Assembly (NCBI GenBank): GCA_012512705.1
Contig: JAAZDR010000245.1
Location: forward strand, 1 to 8,363
Length of the DNA: 8,363 bases
Source: Bacillota bacterium
GTDB lineage: Bacteria; Bacillota; Dethiobacteria; DTU022; JAAZDR01
Reading direction: 5' to 3'
The notes under the pieces are model-generated. The model was not told where the DNA came from. It worked only from the letters and a program-made list of their open reading frames with translations, and ran no database searches. How positions within the stretch are numbered: position 1 is the stretch's first letter; each line of letters opens with the position of its first letter. Below, piece by piece: positions 1-6,073 of the stretch. The position numbers and the translations under genes were made by a program.

Positions 1-220
1 AGGAAGGAAAAGACGAAAGCTGCATAATTACCTTTAAAAAAAGGGTTGTGAGCAGAATTATTAGAGAAAAGGCGATATTGAGTACCAGCAAAATATCGAG
101 CACAACCGGTGGTACGGGAAGAATAATCAAGACGATGACCAGGATAAAGACCAGGGCGACAAGTATATCCGCCTGCTGTCTGAAAAAATTCCATGTACGA
201 TAAATCCCTTGTTGGGGCAC
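1..220 (-). CDS. flhA: FlhA, flagellar export gate protein (N-terminal fragment, cut by window edge)
   Basis: Only the first 73 codons are present. They start at a GTG (220-218) preceded by AGGAGG with an 8-base spacer. The in-frame flhB stop (235-233) lies upstream, so no earlier start is possible. The fragment reads as a short polar leader (PQQGIYRTWNFFRQQAD), then a hydrophobic helix (about residues 18-37), the FlhA-type PVPPVVLD turn and a second helix with LNIAFSL, and it ends at SFPS. This matches the start of FlhA family proteins, where two membrane helices flank a P-L/V-P-P-x-x-L-D turn before an SxFPS/T segment. FlhA is the large inner-membrane export gate subunit, whose cytoplasmic domain docks chaperone-substrate complexes. 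It follows flhB by 12 bases, the usual order. The nonameric cytoplasmic domain lies outside the window and cannot be assessed. Confidence 0.93.
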   Translation of the reverse strand, partial: MPQQGIYRTWNFFRQQADILVALVFILVIVLIILPVPPVVLDILLVLNIAFSLIILLTTLFLKVIMQLSSFPS

Positions 221-232
221 TCTTTTCGCCTC

Positions 233-1300
233 CTATTTGATCGATTGTTGGTAGATTAGTGCCAGAATCTCGGCCACAGCACGGTAAAGCTTTTCCGGTA
301 TCTCTTCACCGATCTCGGTTTCCATAAACAAGATCCGCGCCACCTCTTTGTTTTCAATAATTGGTATCTTGTGCTCAGCGGCAATTTCGCGCATCCGGTG
401 GGCGATAACCCCTGCACCCTTCGCTACTAAAACCGGAGCATGATCCTCTTTTTCTCTGTAGCGCAGGGCAACAGCCAGATGTGTAGGGTTGGTGATCACA
501 ACGTCAGCTGTCGGAAGCTCGGAAAGCATCCGCTGCTGGGCAAAATAGCGCTGCTTTTCGCGGATCTTTGCCCGCAGGTGCGGATCCCCTTCCATCTGCT
601 TATACTCTTCTTGGACCTCCCTGCGGCTCATACGCAGGCTCTGCTCAAACTCATAGCGCTGGTAAATATAGTCGAGGGCCGCTACCAAAAGGTAGGCAAT
701 AGCCACTCTCAGCCCTAAAGAAACAACAATATTCCAAAAGGTTAGCGCAGCGTTACTTACATCTTCATTTAACAAAAGAAGAAGCTCATCGATCCGTCCC
801 TTGAGGTAGAAAAAAACTACTGTCCCGAAAAGCAGCACCTTGAAAATAACTTTGATCATCTCAAAAAGTGCCTTGCGGGAAATGATACGCCTTAACCCAC
901 TGAGCGGGTTTAAACGATCAAGCTGTGGCACAAGTTGGTTCGGGGCAACCAAAAATCCGATTTGAAAAAGGTTGGCACCCAGACCAAGGACAACCGCTGT
1001 CAACAAGACCGGGGCAGCGAGTGAAAAAAACTGTATAAAAACCTCACCACTCAGCTCGATCGTATTTTCTGCTGCTAGAGGCGGACGGTTAATTTTCCCA
1101 AGGGAACTGCTGAGAAAATCAGCACTTTTGTGGAAAACACCTTCCCCCAGAATAAGGAAGAGAGTAACCATACCCAGCATATTAATTGCTGCATTCAGCT
1201 CCATACTTTTGGCAACTTGGCCGCGACGCCTGGCCTCTCGCCGTCTATGCGGCGTTGGCTGTTCAGTTTTTTCTCCGGCAAAAGATCTATCCTCAGCCAT
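233..1300 (-). CDS. flhB: FlhB, flagellar export switch protein
   Basis: The 355-residue product matches FlhB in length and layout. Residues 10-32 hold the hallmark EKTEQPTP...ARRRGQVAKS leader. Four hydrophobic segments follow (about 41-56, 88-115, 145-165 and 185-210), then a charged linker with SRREVQEEYKQMEGDP, then the cytoplasmic domain. NPTH at 271-274 is the conserved autocleavage site, where FlhB cuts between Asn and Pro to switch export from rod/hook to filament substrates. FlhB interacts with the FliPQR complex and FlhA in the inner membrane. The ATG start overlaps the fliR stop by 8 bases (ATGGCTGA, 1300-1293). I see only a weak ribosome binding site before it, so translation is probably coupled to fliR. 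All key family residues I can check are present, and the frame is intact. Confidence 0.97.
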   Translation of the reverse strand: MAEDRSFAGEKTEQPTPHRRREARRRGQVAKSMELNAAINMLGMVTLFLILGEGVFHKSADFLSSSLGKINRPPLAAENTIELSGEVFIQFFSLAAPVLLTAVVLGLGANLFQIGFLVAPNQLVPQLDRLNPLSGLRRIISRKALFEMIKVIFKVLLFGTVVFFYLKGRIDELLLLLNEDVSNAALTFWNIVVSLGLRVAIAYLLVAALDYIYQRYEFEQSLRMSRREVQEEYKQMEGDPHLRAKIREKQRYFAQQRMLSELPTADVVITNPTHLAVALRYREKEDHAPVLVAKGAGVIAHRMREIAAEHKIPIIENKEVARILFMETEIGEEIPEKLYRAVAEILALIYQQSIK

Positions 1301-2057
1301 GGTTTAACCAGCCCCAAAGCAGCATCTCCAGCTCTTCTTGAAGAACGGTAAAAATATCAGCAAATACTTCTCCCATAAGCGGCAGGACTAGTGCAACAAT
1401 GGTCAGAGAGAGAACCACCTTTAAGGGTAGACCCTCCATAAACACATGAAACTGCGGGACTGTGCGGGCGATAAACCCGAGAGCAAGATCAGCAACGAAT
1501 AAGGTAATGATTACCGGTGCACTGATTTGAAAGGCGATACGAAACATCTTCACAAACACCTCTGTAAAATTCAGGGCAAGGTTCGTACGCAAAGGAGCGG
1601 CAAAAGGTATTAACCTAAAGCTCTCGGCCAGAGAGTATAACAGATAATGATGACCGTTAATACCAAGATAAAAAGTAAGCGCTAACAGGTAATAAAAATT
1701 CCCTAAAAAGGTAACCTGACTGCCAAATTGGGGTTCAAAAACGCCAGAGAGCATCAGCCCCGACTTATAATCTATCAGCTGCCCCGCTGTCTGAAAGAGA
1801 ACAAAATAAAGCAACACAAGATAGCCGAGACCTAAACCGACAAGCACTTCCTTGAAAAGGTGGGGAAAAAAGATTGACCCTTCCTGCAGATAACCCTGTC
1901 CGCCAACTGTCAGGTAAAGAAGATGCGCTAAAAGAAATGAAAAAGCAATGCGCACAAACACAGGGATCCCTCGGCGGTTAAAAAAAGGGACAACGGAAAA
2001 AAGAGTCACTATTCGTGTAAAAATCAGCAGTAATATCAACCACGGGGCATAGCTCAC
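1293..2057 (-). CDS. fliR: FliR, flagellar export gate membrane protein
   Basis: FliR is an integral membrane component of the flagellar export gate and assembles with FliP and FliQ into the helical export channel. I start it at GTG 2057, which has GGAGGG seven bases upstream and gives 254 residues, the usual family size. The longest open frame would begin at a GTG at 2111 inside fliQ, with no ribosome binding site and a non-FliR-like hydrophilic lead of 18 residues. The protein is almost entirely hydrophobic. It carries recognisable FliR segments: LIFTRIVTLFSVVPFF near the N-terminus, a middle QTAGQLIDYKSGLMLSGVFEP, and ADLALGFIARTVPQFHVF with GLPLK in the C-terminal third. It sits 23 bases after fliQ, and its last 8 bases overlap flhB. 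The fused FliR-FlhB form known from some clostridia is not seen here; the two are separate frames. Confidence 0.95.
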   Translation of the reverse strand: MSYAPWLILLLIFTRIVTLFSVVPFFNRRGIPVFVRIAFSFLLAHLLYLTVGGQGYLQEGSIFFPHLFKEVLVGLGLGYLVLLYFVLFQTAGQLIDYKSGLMLSGVFEPQFGSQVTFLGNFYYLLALTFYLGINGHHYLLYSLAESFRLIPFAAPLRTNLALNFTEVFVKMFRIAFQISAPVIITLFVADLALGFIARTVPQFHVFMEGLPLKVVLSLTIVALVLPLMGEVFADIFTVLQEELEMLLWGWLNHG

Positions 2058-2064
2058 GCTTTTT

Positions 2065-2070
2065 CCCTCC
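2065..2070 (-). promoter_or_regulatory. Ribosome binding site that sets the fliR start
   Basis: GGAGGG followed by a 7-base A-rich spacer and GTG at 2057. The upstream GTG at 2111 has TTTGGC before it and no purine-rich site. This supports the shorter 254-residue FliR. Confidence 0.8.
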
Positions 2071-2080
2071 GCATAGGGAT

Positions 2081-2350
2081 TTAAAAAGTAATGTTTCCAA
2101 GATTCTCCCACACGCCAAATGTGAATTCCAAAATTAAGCTCAGTACATAGCTGCCAAAAAGCATTACAGCAAGAAGTACAACAATAATTTTAGGCACAAA
2201 TGACAGTGTTGGTTCTTGGATCTGGGTTGTCGCCTGAAAAATGCTTACCAACAGACCGACAACAAGGCCAGAACCAACAATCGGCAGCACAGCCATAATA
2301 ATTACCGTAACACCTTCCCGGGCGAGCGCGATCACTGTTTCCGGATTCAA
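2081..2350 (-). CDS. fliQ: FliQ, flagellar export gate membrane protein
   Basis: FliQ is a small two-helix membrane protein that packs around FliP/FliR in the export gate. Starting at TTG 2350 gives 89 residues beginning M-NPETVIALAREG, which is the usual length and start of the family. A TTG three codons upstream (2359) lies only 2 bases from AGGAGG and adds three residues that FliQ normally lacks. Two hydrophobic stretches (about residues 12-36 and 54-76) flank the FliQ signature SIFQATTQIQEPTLSFVPKI (about 36-55). The gene follows fliP by 33 bases and precedes fliR by 23. Nothing is missing. TTG as start codon is uncommon but has a good binding site here. Confidence 0.95.
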   Translation of the reverse strand: MNPETVIALAREGVTVIIMAVLPIVGSGLVVGLLVSIFQATTQIQEPTLSFVPKIIVVLLAVMLFGSYVLSLILEFTFGVWENLGNITF

Positions 2351-2359
2351 AACAACCAA

Positions 2360-2367
2360 CTCCTCCT
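2360..2367 (-). promoter_or_regulatory. Ribosome binding site for fliQ
   Basis: AGGAGGAG precedes two in-frame TTG codons. Counting from the final G, the TTG at 2350 is 9 bases away, while the TTG at 2359 directly abuts it. This favours the start at 2350, which also matches the FliQ family N-terminus. Confidence 0.7.
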
Positions 2368-2383
2368 ACACTCACCTTAAATG

Positions 2384-3223
2384 CTATGCAAAGCTCTCCA
2401 AAATAGATTTCACTACTAGATGCCATCCATCGACGAGTACAAAGAGCAATATTTTAAACGGAAGAGAAACGATTACCGGCGGCAGCATAAACATACCCAT
2501 GGACATCAAGGTGCTGGCGACAACCATGTCGATTACGAGAAAAGGGATAAAAAGCAAAAATCCCATTTGAAATGCTGTTTTCAACTCACTGATTACAAAA
2601 GCGGGAACAAGAACCTGCAGAGGCAGATCCTCTTTCGTCTCTGGCTGTTCCATTTCAGAGATATTAATGAACAGCGCTAGATCCTTTTCCCGTGTGTGGG
2701 GATACATAAAACTGCGCAAAGAAGCAGCAGCCTCTTCCCATGCTTCCTCATAACTGATCTCCTCTTCCAAAAAAGGCCCGAGTGCATTTTCATTGATCTC
2801 TGAGTATACAGGGGCCATAATGAAAATAGTGAGAAAAAGGGCCAGCCCGATCAGCACCTGGTTTGGAGGAATCTGCTGCGTAGCCATGGCATTACGCACA
2901 AAAGAAAGCACAATAACAATCCGTGTAAATGAAGTCATAAGGACTATAAACGCCGTGGCTAAGCTGAGGACGGCTAAAAGGAGCAGCAGGCGCAGCGTTC
3001 CGACAAGCGCCGCAGGATCATCCCCCGCCTCGCCAACCTGCAAGTTAATATCTGGGATCGGGAAAGGTTGCGCGTGAACAGCGGTAGAAAATATAGCTTC
3101 TAGTGACAGAAATACTGCCGTAACAAGAAAGGTCAGCAATAGTATTTTTTTTGTCTGTGTAATTATCCGCCTGCACTTTTCCCTATAGATGCTCCCCGTC
3201 TTCGCTTCTGCCTTCTTTCCCAT
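2384..3223 (-). CDS. fliP: FliP, flagellar export gate membrane protein with signal peptide
   Basis: FliP forms the core ring of the export channel with FliQ and FliR. The 279-residue product has a long basic leader (1-26), a hydrophobic signal segment (27-46) and a plausible signal peptidase I site after VHA (residue 51, before QPFPIP); FliP is one of the few gate proteins made with a cleaved signal. Then come a hydrophobic helix (about 75-97), MTSFTRIVIVLSFVRNA, QIPPNQVLIGLALFLTIF, a soluble loop (141-203) with FMYPHTREKDL, and the C-terminal pair FLLFIPFLVIDMVVASTLM and LPFKILLFVLVDGW. The conserved methionine gate reads M-F-M at 244-246, where well-known homologues have M-M-M. The ATG at 3223 lies 41 bases inside fliO, with AAGGAGG 12 bases upstream. 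That leader is longer than usual, so the exact start is less certain than the identity. Confidence 0.95.
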   Translation of the reverse strand: MGKKAEAKTGSIYREKCRRIITQTKKILLLTFLVTAVFLSLEAIFSTAVHAQPFPIPDINLQVGEAGDDPAALVGTLRLLLLLAVLSLATAFIVLMTSFTRIVIVLSFVRNAMATQQIPPNQVLIGLALFLTIFIMAPVYSEINENALGPFLEEEISYEEAWEEAAASLRSFMYPHTREKDLALFINISEMEQPETKEDLPLQVLVPAFVISELKTAFQMGFLLFIPFLVIDMVVASTLMSMGMFMLPPVIVSLPFKILLFVLVDGWHLVVKSILESFA

Positions 3224-3584
3224 ACCGCCCTTCTGCCTCCTTCCCCCTGCCCCGGAGCTTGTCCAACAGTTTTTGAAAAGTGGCTGTTTCTCCTATCGGC
3301 TCAGAATTTTCTGGTAAAAATCGGACAAGATCTTCAAACTCTGCCTCTTTCAACAGGTTAAGCCCCTGGGGACCAGCAGCCAAAAGGAGATAGCTCTCAC
3401 CAAACTGTACTAAATAGAGGGCGCTGCGGTTGTCAATTGCTACCCTTTCTAAAATTTTAACTGTAGCCTGCCTGTCACCGGAAAGCCCTTGGAGGCGTCC
3501 CCAATAACGGATTATTAGGTAGGCAAGAAGTACGATTAAAGGAAGAAAAACAAACAGTTTTAGCAGCTCAAGATATGTAGGCAT
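3183..3584 (-). CDS. fliO: FliO, flagellar export gate assembly protein
   Basis: FliO is a poorly conserved bitopic membrane protein that helps the FliP ring assemble. I start it at ATG 3584, four bases after the fliN stop, with AGAGGG seven bases upstream. This gives 133 residues; the longest open frame (from 3620) would overlap fliN and lacks a site. Residues 7-27 form one membrane helix (LLKLFVFLPLIVLLAYLIIRY), followed by a compact domain with VKILERVAIDNRSALYLVQFGESYLLLAAGPQG, the pattern typical of FliO. A charged, Gly/Glu/Arg-rich tail (about 110-133) is encoded partly by the stretch that also encodes the fliP start. Identification rests on this pattern plus its position directly before fliP. 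The tail is probably unstructured. Confidence 0.9.
   Translation of the reverse strand: MPTYLELLKLFVFLPLIVLLAYLIIRYWGRLQGLSGDRQATVKILERVAIDNRSALYLVQFGESYLLLAAGPQGLNLLKEAEFEDLVRFLPENSEPIGETATFQKLLDKLRGRGKEAEGRYGKEGRSEDGEHL
3205..3246 (-). repeat. Imperfect 17-base tandem duplication (25-base period) at the fliO/fliP overlap
   Basis: Bases 3246-3230 and 3221-3205, read on the minus strand, match at 15 of 17 positions; both differences are G/A. The period is 25 bases, which is not a multiple of three. The first copy read in the fliO frame gives GKEAEG, and the second copy read in the fliP frame gives GKKAEA. The second copy begins within the fliP ATG, so the duplication supplies the first codons of FliP. 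Confidence 0.6.
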
Positions 3585-3588
3585 TTTT

Positions 3589-3933
3589 TCACCCTCTACT
3601 TGGGGGATCCGTCTCAACACTGCTGGTTATGCGCACACCGAAATAATCATTGATCACCACTACTTCCCCCCGCGCTAACTTTAAATCATTGATTAAAACA
3701 TTAACTGTTTCATCCGCCGGCTTATCAAGCTTGATTACAGTTCCTTTTTCCATATTTAAAAGATCCCGCAGTGTAATCTTCGCCGTGCCGAGCTCCGCGC
3801 TAAGCGTAAACGGTATTTTTGAAAAATATGTTTTGTTTTTTATTGTTCTTTGTGGTCTAGAAGGTTTTAGGGGCATAAAATTAACCCGCTGGGCGACATG
3901 ACGCTGCCGTGCTTGTGTTCCCCTCTTCTCCAT
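3589..3933 (-). CDS. fliN: Short FliN-type flagellar motor switch protein (SpoA domain)
   Basis: The 114-residue product starts at ATG 3933, which has AAGGAGG with a 6-base spacer; the upstream TTG at 3966 has no site and lies inside fliL. Residues 1-34 are strongly basic and low in predicted structure. Residues 39-105 form a SpoA/FliN C-terminal domain with IPFTLSAELGTAKITLRDLL, KGTVIKLDKPADETVNVLIN and ARGEVVVINDYFGVRIT, which aligns by eye to the FliN C-terminus throughout. FliN builds the lower C-ring of the rotor, works with FliM in CheY-dependent switching and docks the FliH-FliI export ATPase complex. It lies 11 bases after fliL and 4 before fliO. In related operons fliM and fliY occupy this place, so this is the only rotor switch gene visible here. 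A basic rather than acidic N-terminus is unusual. No CheC-like or CheY-binding segment is present. Confidence 0.88.
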   Translation of the reverse strand: MEKRGTQARQRHVAQRVNFMPLKPSRPQRTIKNKTYFSKIPFTLSAELGTAKITLRDLLNMEKGTVIKLDKPADETVNVLINDLKLARGEVVVINDYFGVRITSSVETDPPSRG

Positions 3934-3939
3934 AAAGCG

Positions 3940-3946
3940 CCTCCTT
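3940..3946 (-). promoter_or_regulatory. Ribosome binding site fused to the fliL stop, sets the fliN start
   Basis: AAGGAGG begins with the last two A of the fliL TAA stop (3947-3945) and lies 6 bases before ATG 3933. This shows the fliN frame does not start inside fliL. Confidence 0.85.
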
Positions 3947-4436
3947 ACTGAATTAAGAGATCCCAAAACAATACAGTGCCAAGTTCGCCTTCAACAAGCA
4001 GATCATTGATCTCTTTCTCAAGTTCCTGGCGGAGTATCTCTGCTCCGCCTGCTGCTGAAATTTCTTCTGCTGTCTTTTCGCGCAGCAAAATGATCACCCG
4101 GTCACGTATCTCTGCCTCACGATCCTCGATCTCTCGCTGCAGCTGCCGCTGATCAAAAGCGAGATGAAGATTGAGCTTAATGTAGCGATTACCGTCTGCA
4201 AGGTTAACAATGAACTCCGGAAGAGGTTTTGTATAGCGGTATCCGTTATTTTCTTCTAGATCGCCCCCGGAAGCAGTGGGAAAAATAATTTGTACTTGCC
4301 CGGCAAGCAAGAAATAAACTAAGAATACAAGAGCAAGGGTCAGCGGGACAAAGTAAAACAACTTATTACGCTTTTTTTTGACGGGTTCATCTTTATTTTC
4401 TACTTCCTTTTCCTTACGTTCATCAAGCAATGGCAC
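3945..4436 (-). CDS. fliL: FliL, flagellar basal body-associated protein
   Basis: FliL is a single-pass inner-membrane protein that surrounds or associates with the stator and supports torque or stator stability. Starting at GTG 4436, which has GGGGGGA six bases upstream, gives 163 residues, the normal length. A TTG at 4451 would place the start ahead of that binding site. A highly charged cytoplasmic leader (1-25) precedes one membrane helix (about 27-46). The periplasmic domain has PEFIVNLADGNRYIKLNLHLAFD (73-95), a long charged helix EIEDREAEIRDRVIILLREKTAEEI and a C-terminal VLFWDLLIQ, which corresponds to the V-x-F-x-x-F/L-x-I-Q end of FliL. It directly follows motB (27 bases), which fits its stator role. 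Confidence 0.92.
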   Translation of the reverse strand: MPLLDERKEKEVENKDEPVKKKRNKLFYFVPLTLALVFLVYFLLAGQVQIIFPTASGGDLEENNGYRYTKPLPEFIVNLADGNRYIKLNLHLAFDQRQLQREIEDREAEIRDRVIILLREKTAEEISAAGGAEILRQELEKEINDLLVEGELGTVLFWDLLIQ

Positions 4437-4442
4437 AATATT

Positions 4443-4449
4443 TCCCCCC
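4443..4449 (-). promoter_or_regulatory. Ribosome binding site that sets the fliL start
   Basis: GGGGGGA followed by a 6-base spacer and GTG at 4436. The competing TTG at 4451 overlaps the G run and has no site of its own. Confidence 0.65.
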
Positions 4450-4463
4450 AATCAATTAAACGC

Positions 4464-5246
4464 TCAATCGACAGCGAGTACAAAGCTCACACGGCGGTTC
4501 TGTGCTCGTCCCTCTGGAGTCTCATTGGTCGCTATCGGATAATACTCTCCGTAACCTGTAGCGACAAAACGGTACGGATCAAGGCCTTTCTTTTCTACCA
4601 GATAACGTGTAACACTTACCGACCGGGCAACAGAAAGCTCCCAGTTAGACGGAAAGCGGTAGGTATTGATCGGTACGTTATCGGTGTGGCCTTCGACAAC
4701 AATCATATAAGGCACCTCTGCAAAAAACTCAGCCATCTTATCGAGGACGTGCAGGGCACCAGCCTGCAGCTCTGCCCTGCCGGAGACAAAGAAGATACGA
4801 TCAGGCATCTCCATCACTACTCCGCGTGTCTCTAAACGTAGAGTTATATCCTCACCAAGTTCTGCTTCCTGAAGAAAGGCTTTCACCTCTTCGTAAGCTT
4901 TGCGCAGTCGTTCGGTGCGGCGCAGCGCTGCCAGCTGTTCCGCATCGAGGAAATCTTGCTTTGCCAAATCTTCGCTCAGATCGTTTCTGAAATCCCCTCT
5001 TTGAAGCAGATCATCTTCGATGATCGCGTCAGAAGCCTGTTCCATGATCCCAGTGTGACCAAGAAAGGTTAGCCGTAAAGAGGAAAGCACCTCCTGAAAA
5101 CGCTCCACATCGATTGCTGAAAACGAATAGAGGAGAATAAAAAAGGTAAGCAGCAGCGTTATCAGATCTGAAAATGTAGTTAGCCAGACATCTGACTGTA
5201 TTTCTGTATTTTGCGAACGGTAGTGCCTTCGATCACGTTTAAGCAT
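4464..5246 (-). CDS. motB: MotB, flagellar stator protein
   Basis: MotB is the peptidoglycan-anchored stator subunit paired with MotA. The 260-residue product has a basic cytoplasmic leader (1-19), one membrane helix (about 21-43) beginning WLTTFSDLITLLLTFF with the ion-binding Asp at residue 27, a charged plug/linker region (50-140) and an OmpA-like peptidoglycan-binding domain (about 150-258). The last contains FFVSGRAEL, VEGHTDNVPI, SNWELSVARS, VATGYGEYYPIA and the terminal NRRVSFVL, all hallmarks of the fold. The ATG overlaps the motA stop by 8 bases (ATGCTTAA) with GGAG seven bases upstream, so translation is probably coupled, giving both subunits from one message. Whether it conducts protons or sodium cannot be decided from these residues alone. 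Confidence 0.96.
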   Translation of the reverse strand: MLKRDRRHYRSQNTEIQSDVWLTTFSDLITLLLTFFILLYSFSAIDVERFQEVLSSLRLTFLGHTGIMEQASDAIIEDDLLQRGDFRNDLSEDLAKQDFLDAEQLAALRRTERLRKAYEEVKAFLQEAELGEDITLRLETRGVVMEMPDRIFFVSGRAELQAGALHVLDKMAEFFAEVPYMIVVEGHTDNVPINTYRFPSNWELSVARSVSVTRYLVEKKGLDPYRFVATGYGEYYPIATNETPEGRAQNRRVSFVLAVD

Positions 5247-6060
5247 TTTCCATCTCCATCACTTCGTCTCTTAAACCCTCCCGGTGTTCCTCCTCCAGTC
5301 GCTCTCTCTCCGCAGGAGGAAGGTAAGCCTTAAACTTTTCGCGCATCATCCGCGGATTAAGACCCTGCTGCAGGGAGATAAGGCCCTCGATAATCGCTTC
5401 CTTGTAGCGCACTTCCTGCTCACTGCGGATTGAGAGCTTCCCTGCGATCGGGATAAAGATAAGGTTGGCCATAATCACACCGTAAAAAGTGGTCAGCAGA
5501 GCAACAGCCATCCCCGGTCCAATTCCTGAAGGATCATCAAGATGAGAGAGCATCTGAACGAGCCCAATTAGAGTACCGATCATGCCAAAAGCCGGGGAAA
5601 GGCTGCCCCAGGTGCGATAGAGCCTCTGGCCTAGATCGTGCCGAGCCTCCTGGGCATAGATCTCTGTTTCGAGAATTCCTCTGATCATCTCCGGCTCAAA
5701 ACCATCGATGACCATTTGCAGCCCGTCGGCGAAAAACGGATCCTCAATTTCCTGCAGATCGTCCTCCAGCACCAAAAGCCCCTCACGCCGGGCGCGCTGC
5801 GAAAGGTAGGCAAACTTCTCCATCAACTCTCCGATATCTGCCTCCCGGGTTAAAAAAACCTGTGTGGTAAGTTTAAAAACCTGTCGCACCTGTTCAATTT
5901 GAAAGTTTACCAGGAGGGCCCCAAAGGACCCTCCCACTGTAATCAGCATCCCGGCGGGATTCCAAAAGGCGCTGAATTCACTCTCCAGGCCGATTCCGAG
6001 AGCAACCAGACCGCCACCGACCAGCAGGCCGATTAAGGTTAGGTGGTCAAAATGCTTCAT
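5239..6060 (-). CDS. motA: MotA, flagellar stator protein
   Basis: MotA forms the ion-channel ring around MotB and pushes against FliG in the rotor. The 273-residue product has four membrane segments (about 7-25, 33-52, 153-172 and 185-207). A large cytoplasmic loop (53-150) with SQRARREGLLVLEDD carries the charged residues used in rotor contact. LSPAFGMIGTLIGLVQML includes the conserved channel proline (Pro156), and GIGPGMAVALLTTFYGVIMANLIFIPIAGKL is the family's fourth-helix signature. The ATG at 6060 has AGAGGG nine bases upstream, which overlaps the flgE stop codon. The C-terminal tail (250-273) is rich in Glu and Arg and probably helical. Length and motifs are those of the MotA/PomA group found in flagellar operons of Clostridia and spirochaetes. 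Confidence 0.96.
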   Translation of the reverse strand: MKHFDHLTLIGLLVGGGLVALGIGLESEFSAFWNPAGMLITVGGSFGALLVNFQIEQVRQVFKLTTQVFLTREADIGELMEKFAYLSQRARREGLLVLEDDLQEIEDPFFADGLQMVIDGFEPEMIRGILETEIYAQEARHDLGQRLYRTWGSLSPAFGMIGTLIGLVQMLSHLDDPSGIGPGMAVALLTTFYGVIMANLIFIPIAGKLSIRSEQEVRYKEAIIEGLISLQQGLNPRMMREKFKAYLPPAERERLEEEHREGLRDEVMEMENA

Positions 6061-6073
6061 CTTTAGACACCCT

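Noticed and set aside
440..718. Plus-strand open frame of 92 codons opposite flhB
   Set aside because: It lies wholly within the well-supported flhB gene, has no family-like motif, and its composition is explained by the opposite strand.
972..1351. Two overlapping plus-strand open frames opposite the flhB start and fliR end
   Set aside because: Both are antisense to conserved genes, overlap each other and show no protein-like pattern.
2058..2111. Upstream extension of fliR to GTG 2111
   Set aside because: No binding site, overlaps fliQ, and adds 18 hydrophilic residues not typical of FliR; GTG 2057 has a good site.
2241..3077. Plus-strand frames opposite fliQ and fliP
   Set aside because: They are shadows of hydrophobic membrane protein genes; no binding sites or motifs support them.
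3145..3152. Run of eight A on the coding strand within the fliP leader, considered as a slippage site
   Set aside because: Neither shifted frame gives a plausible product and FliP is intact without slippage.
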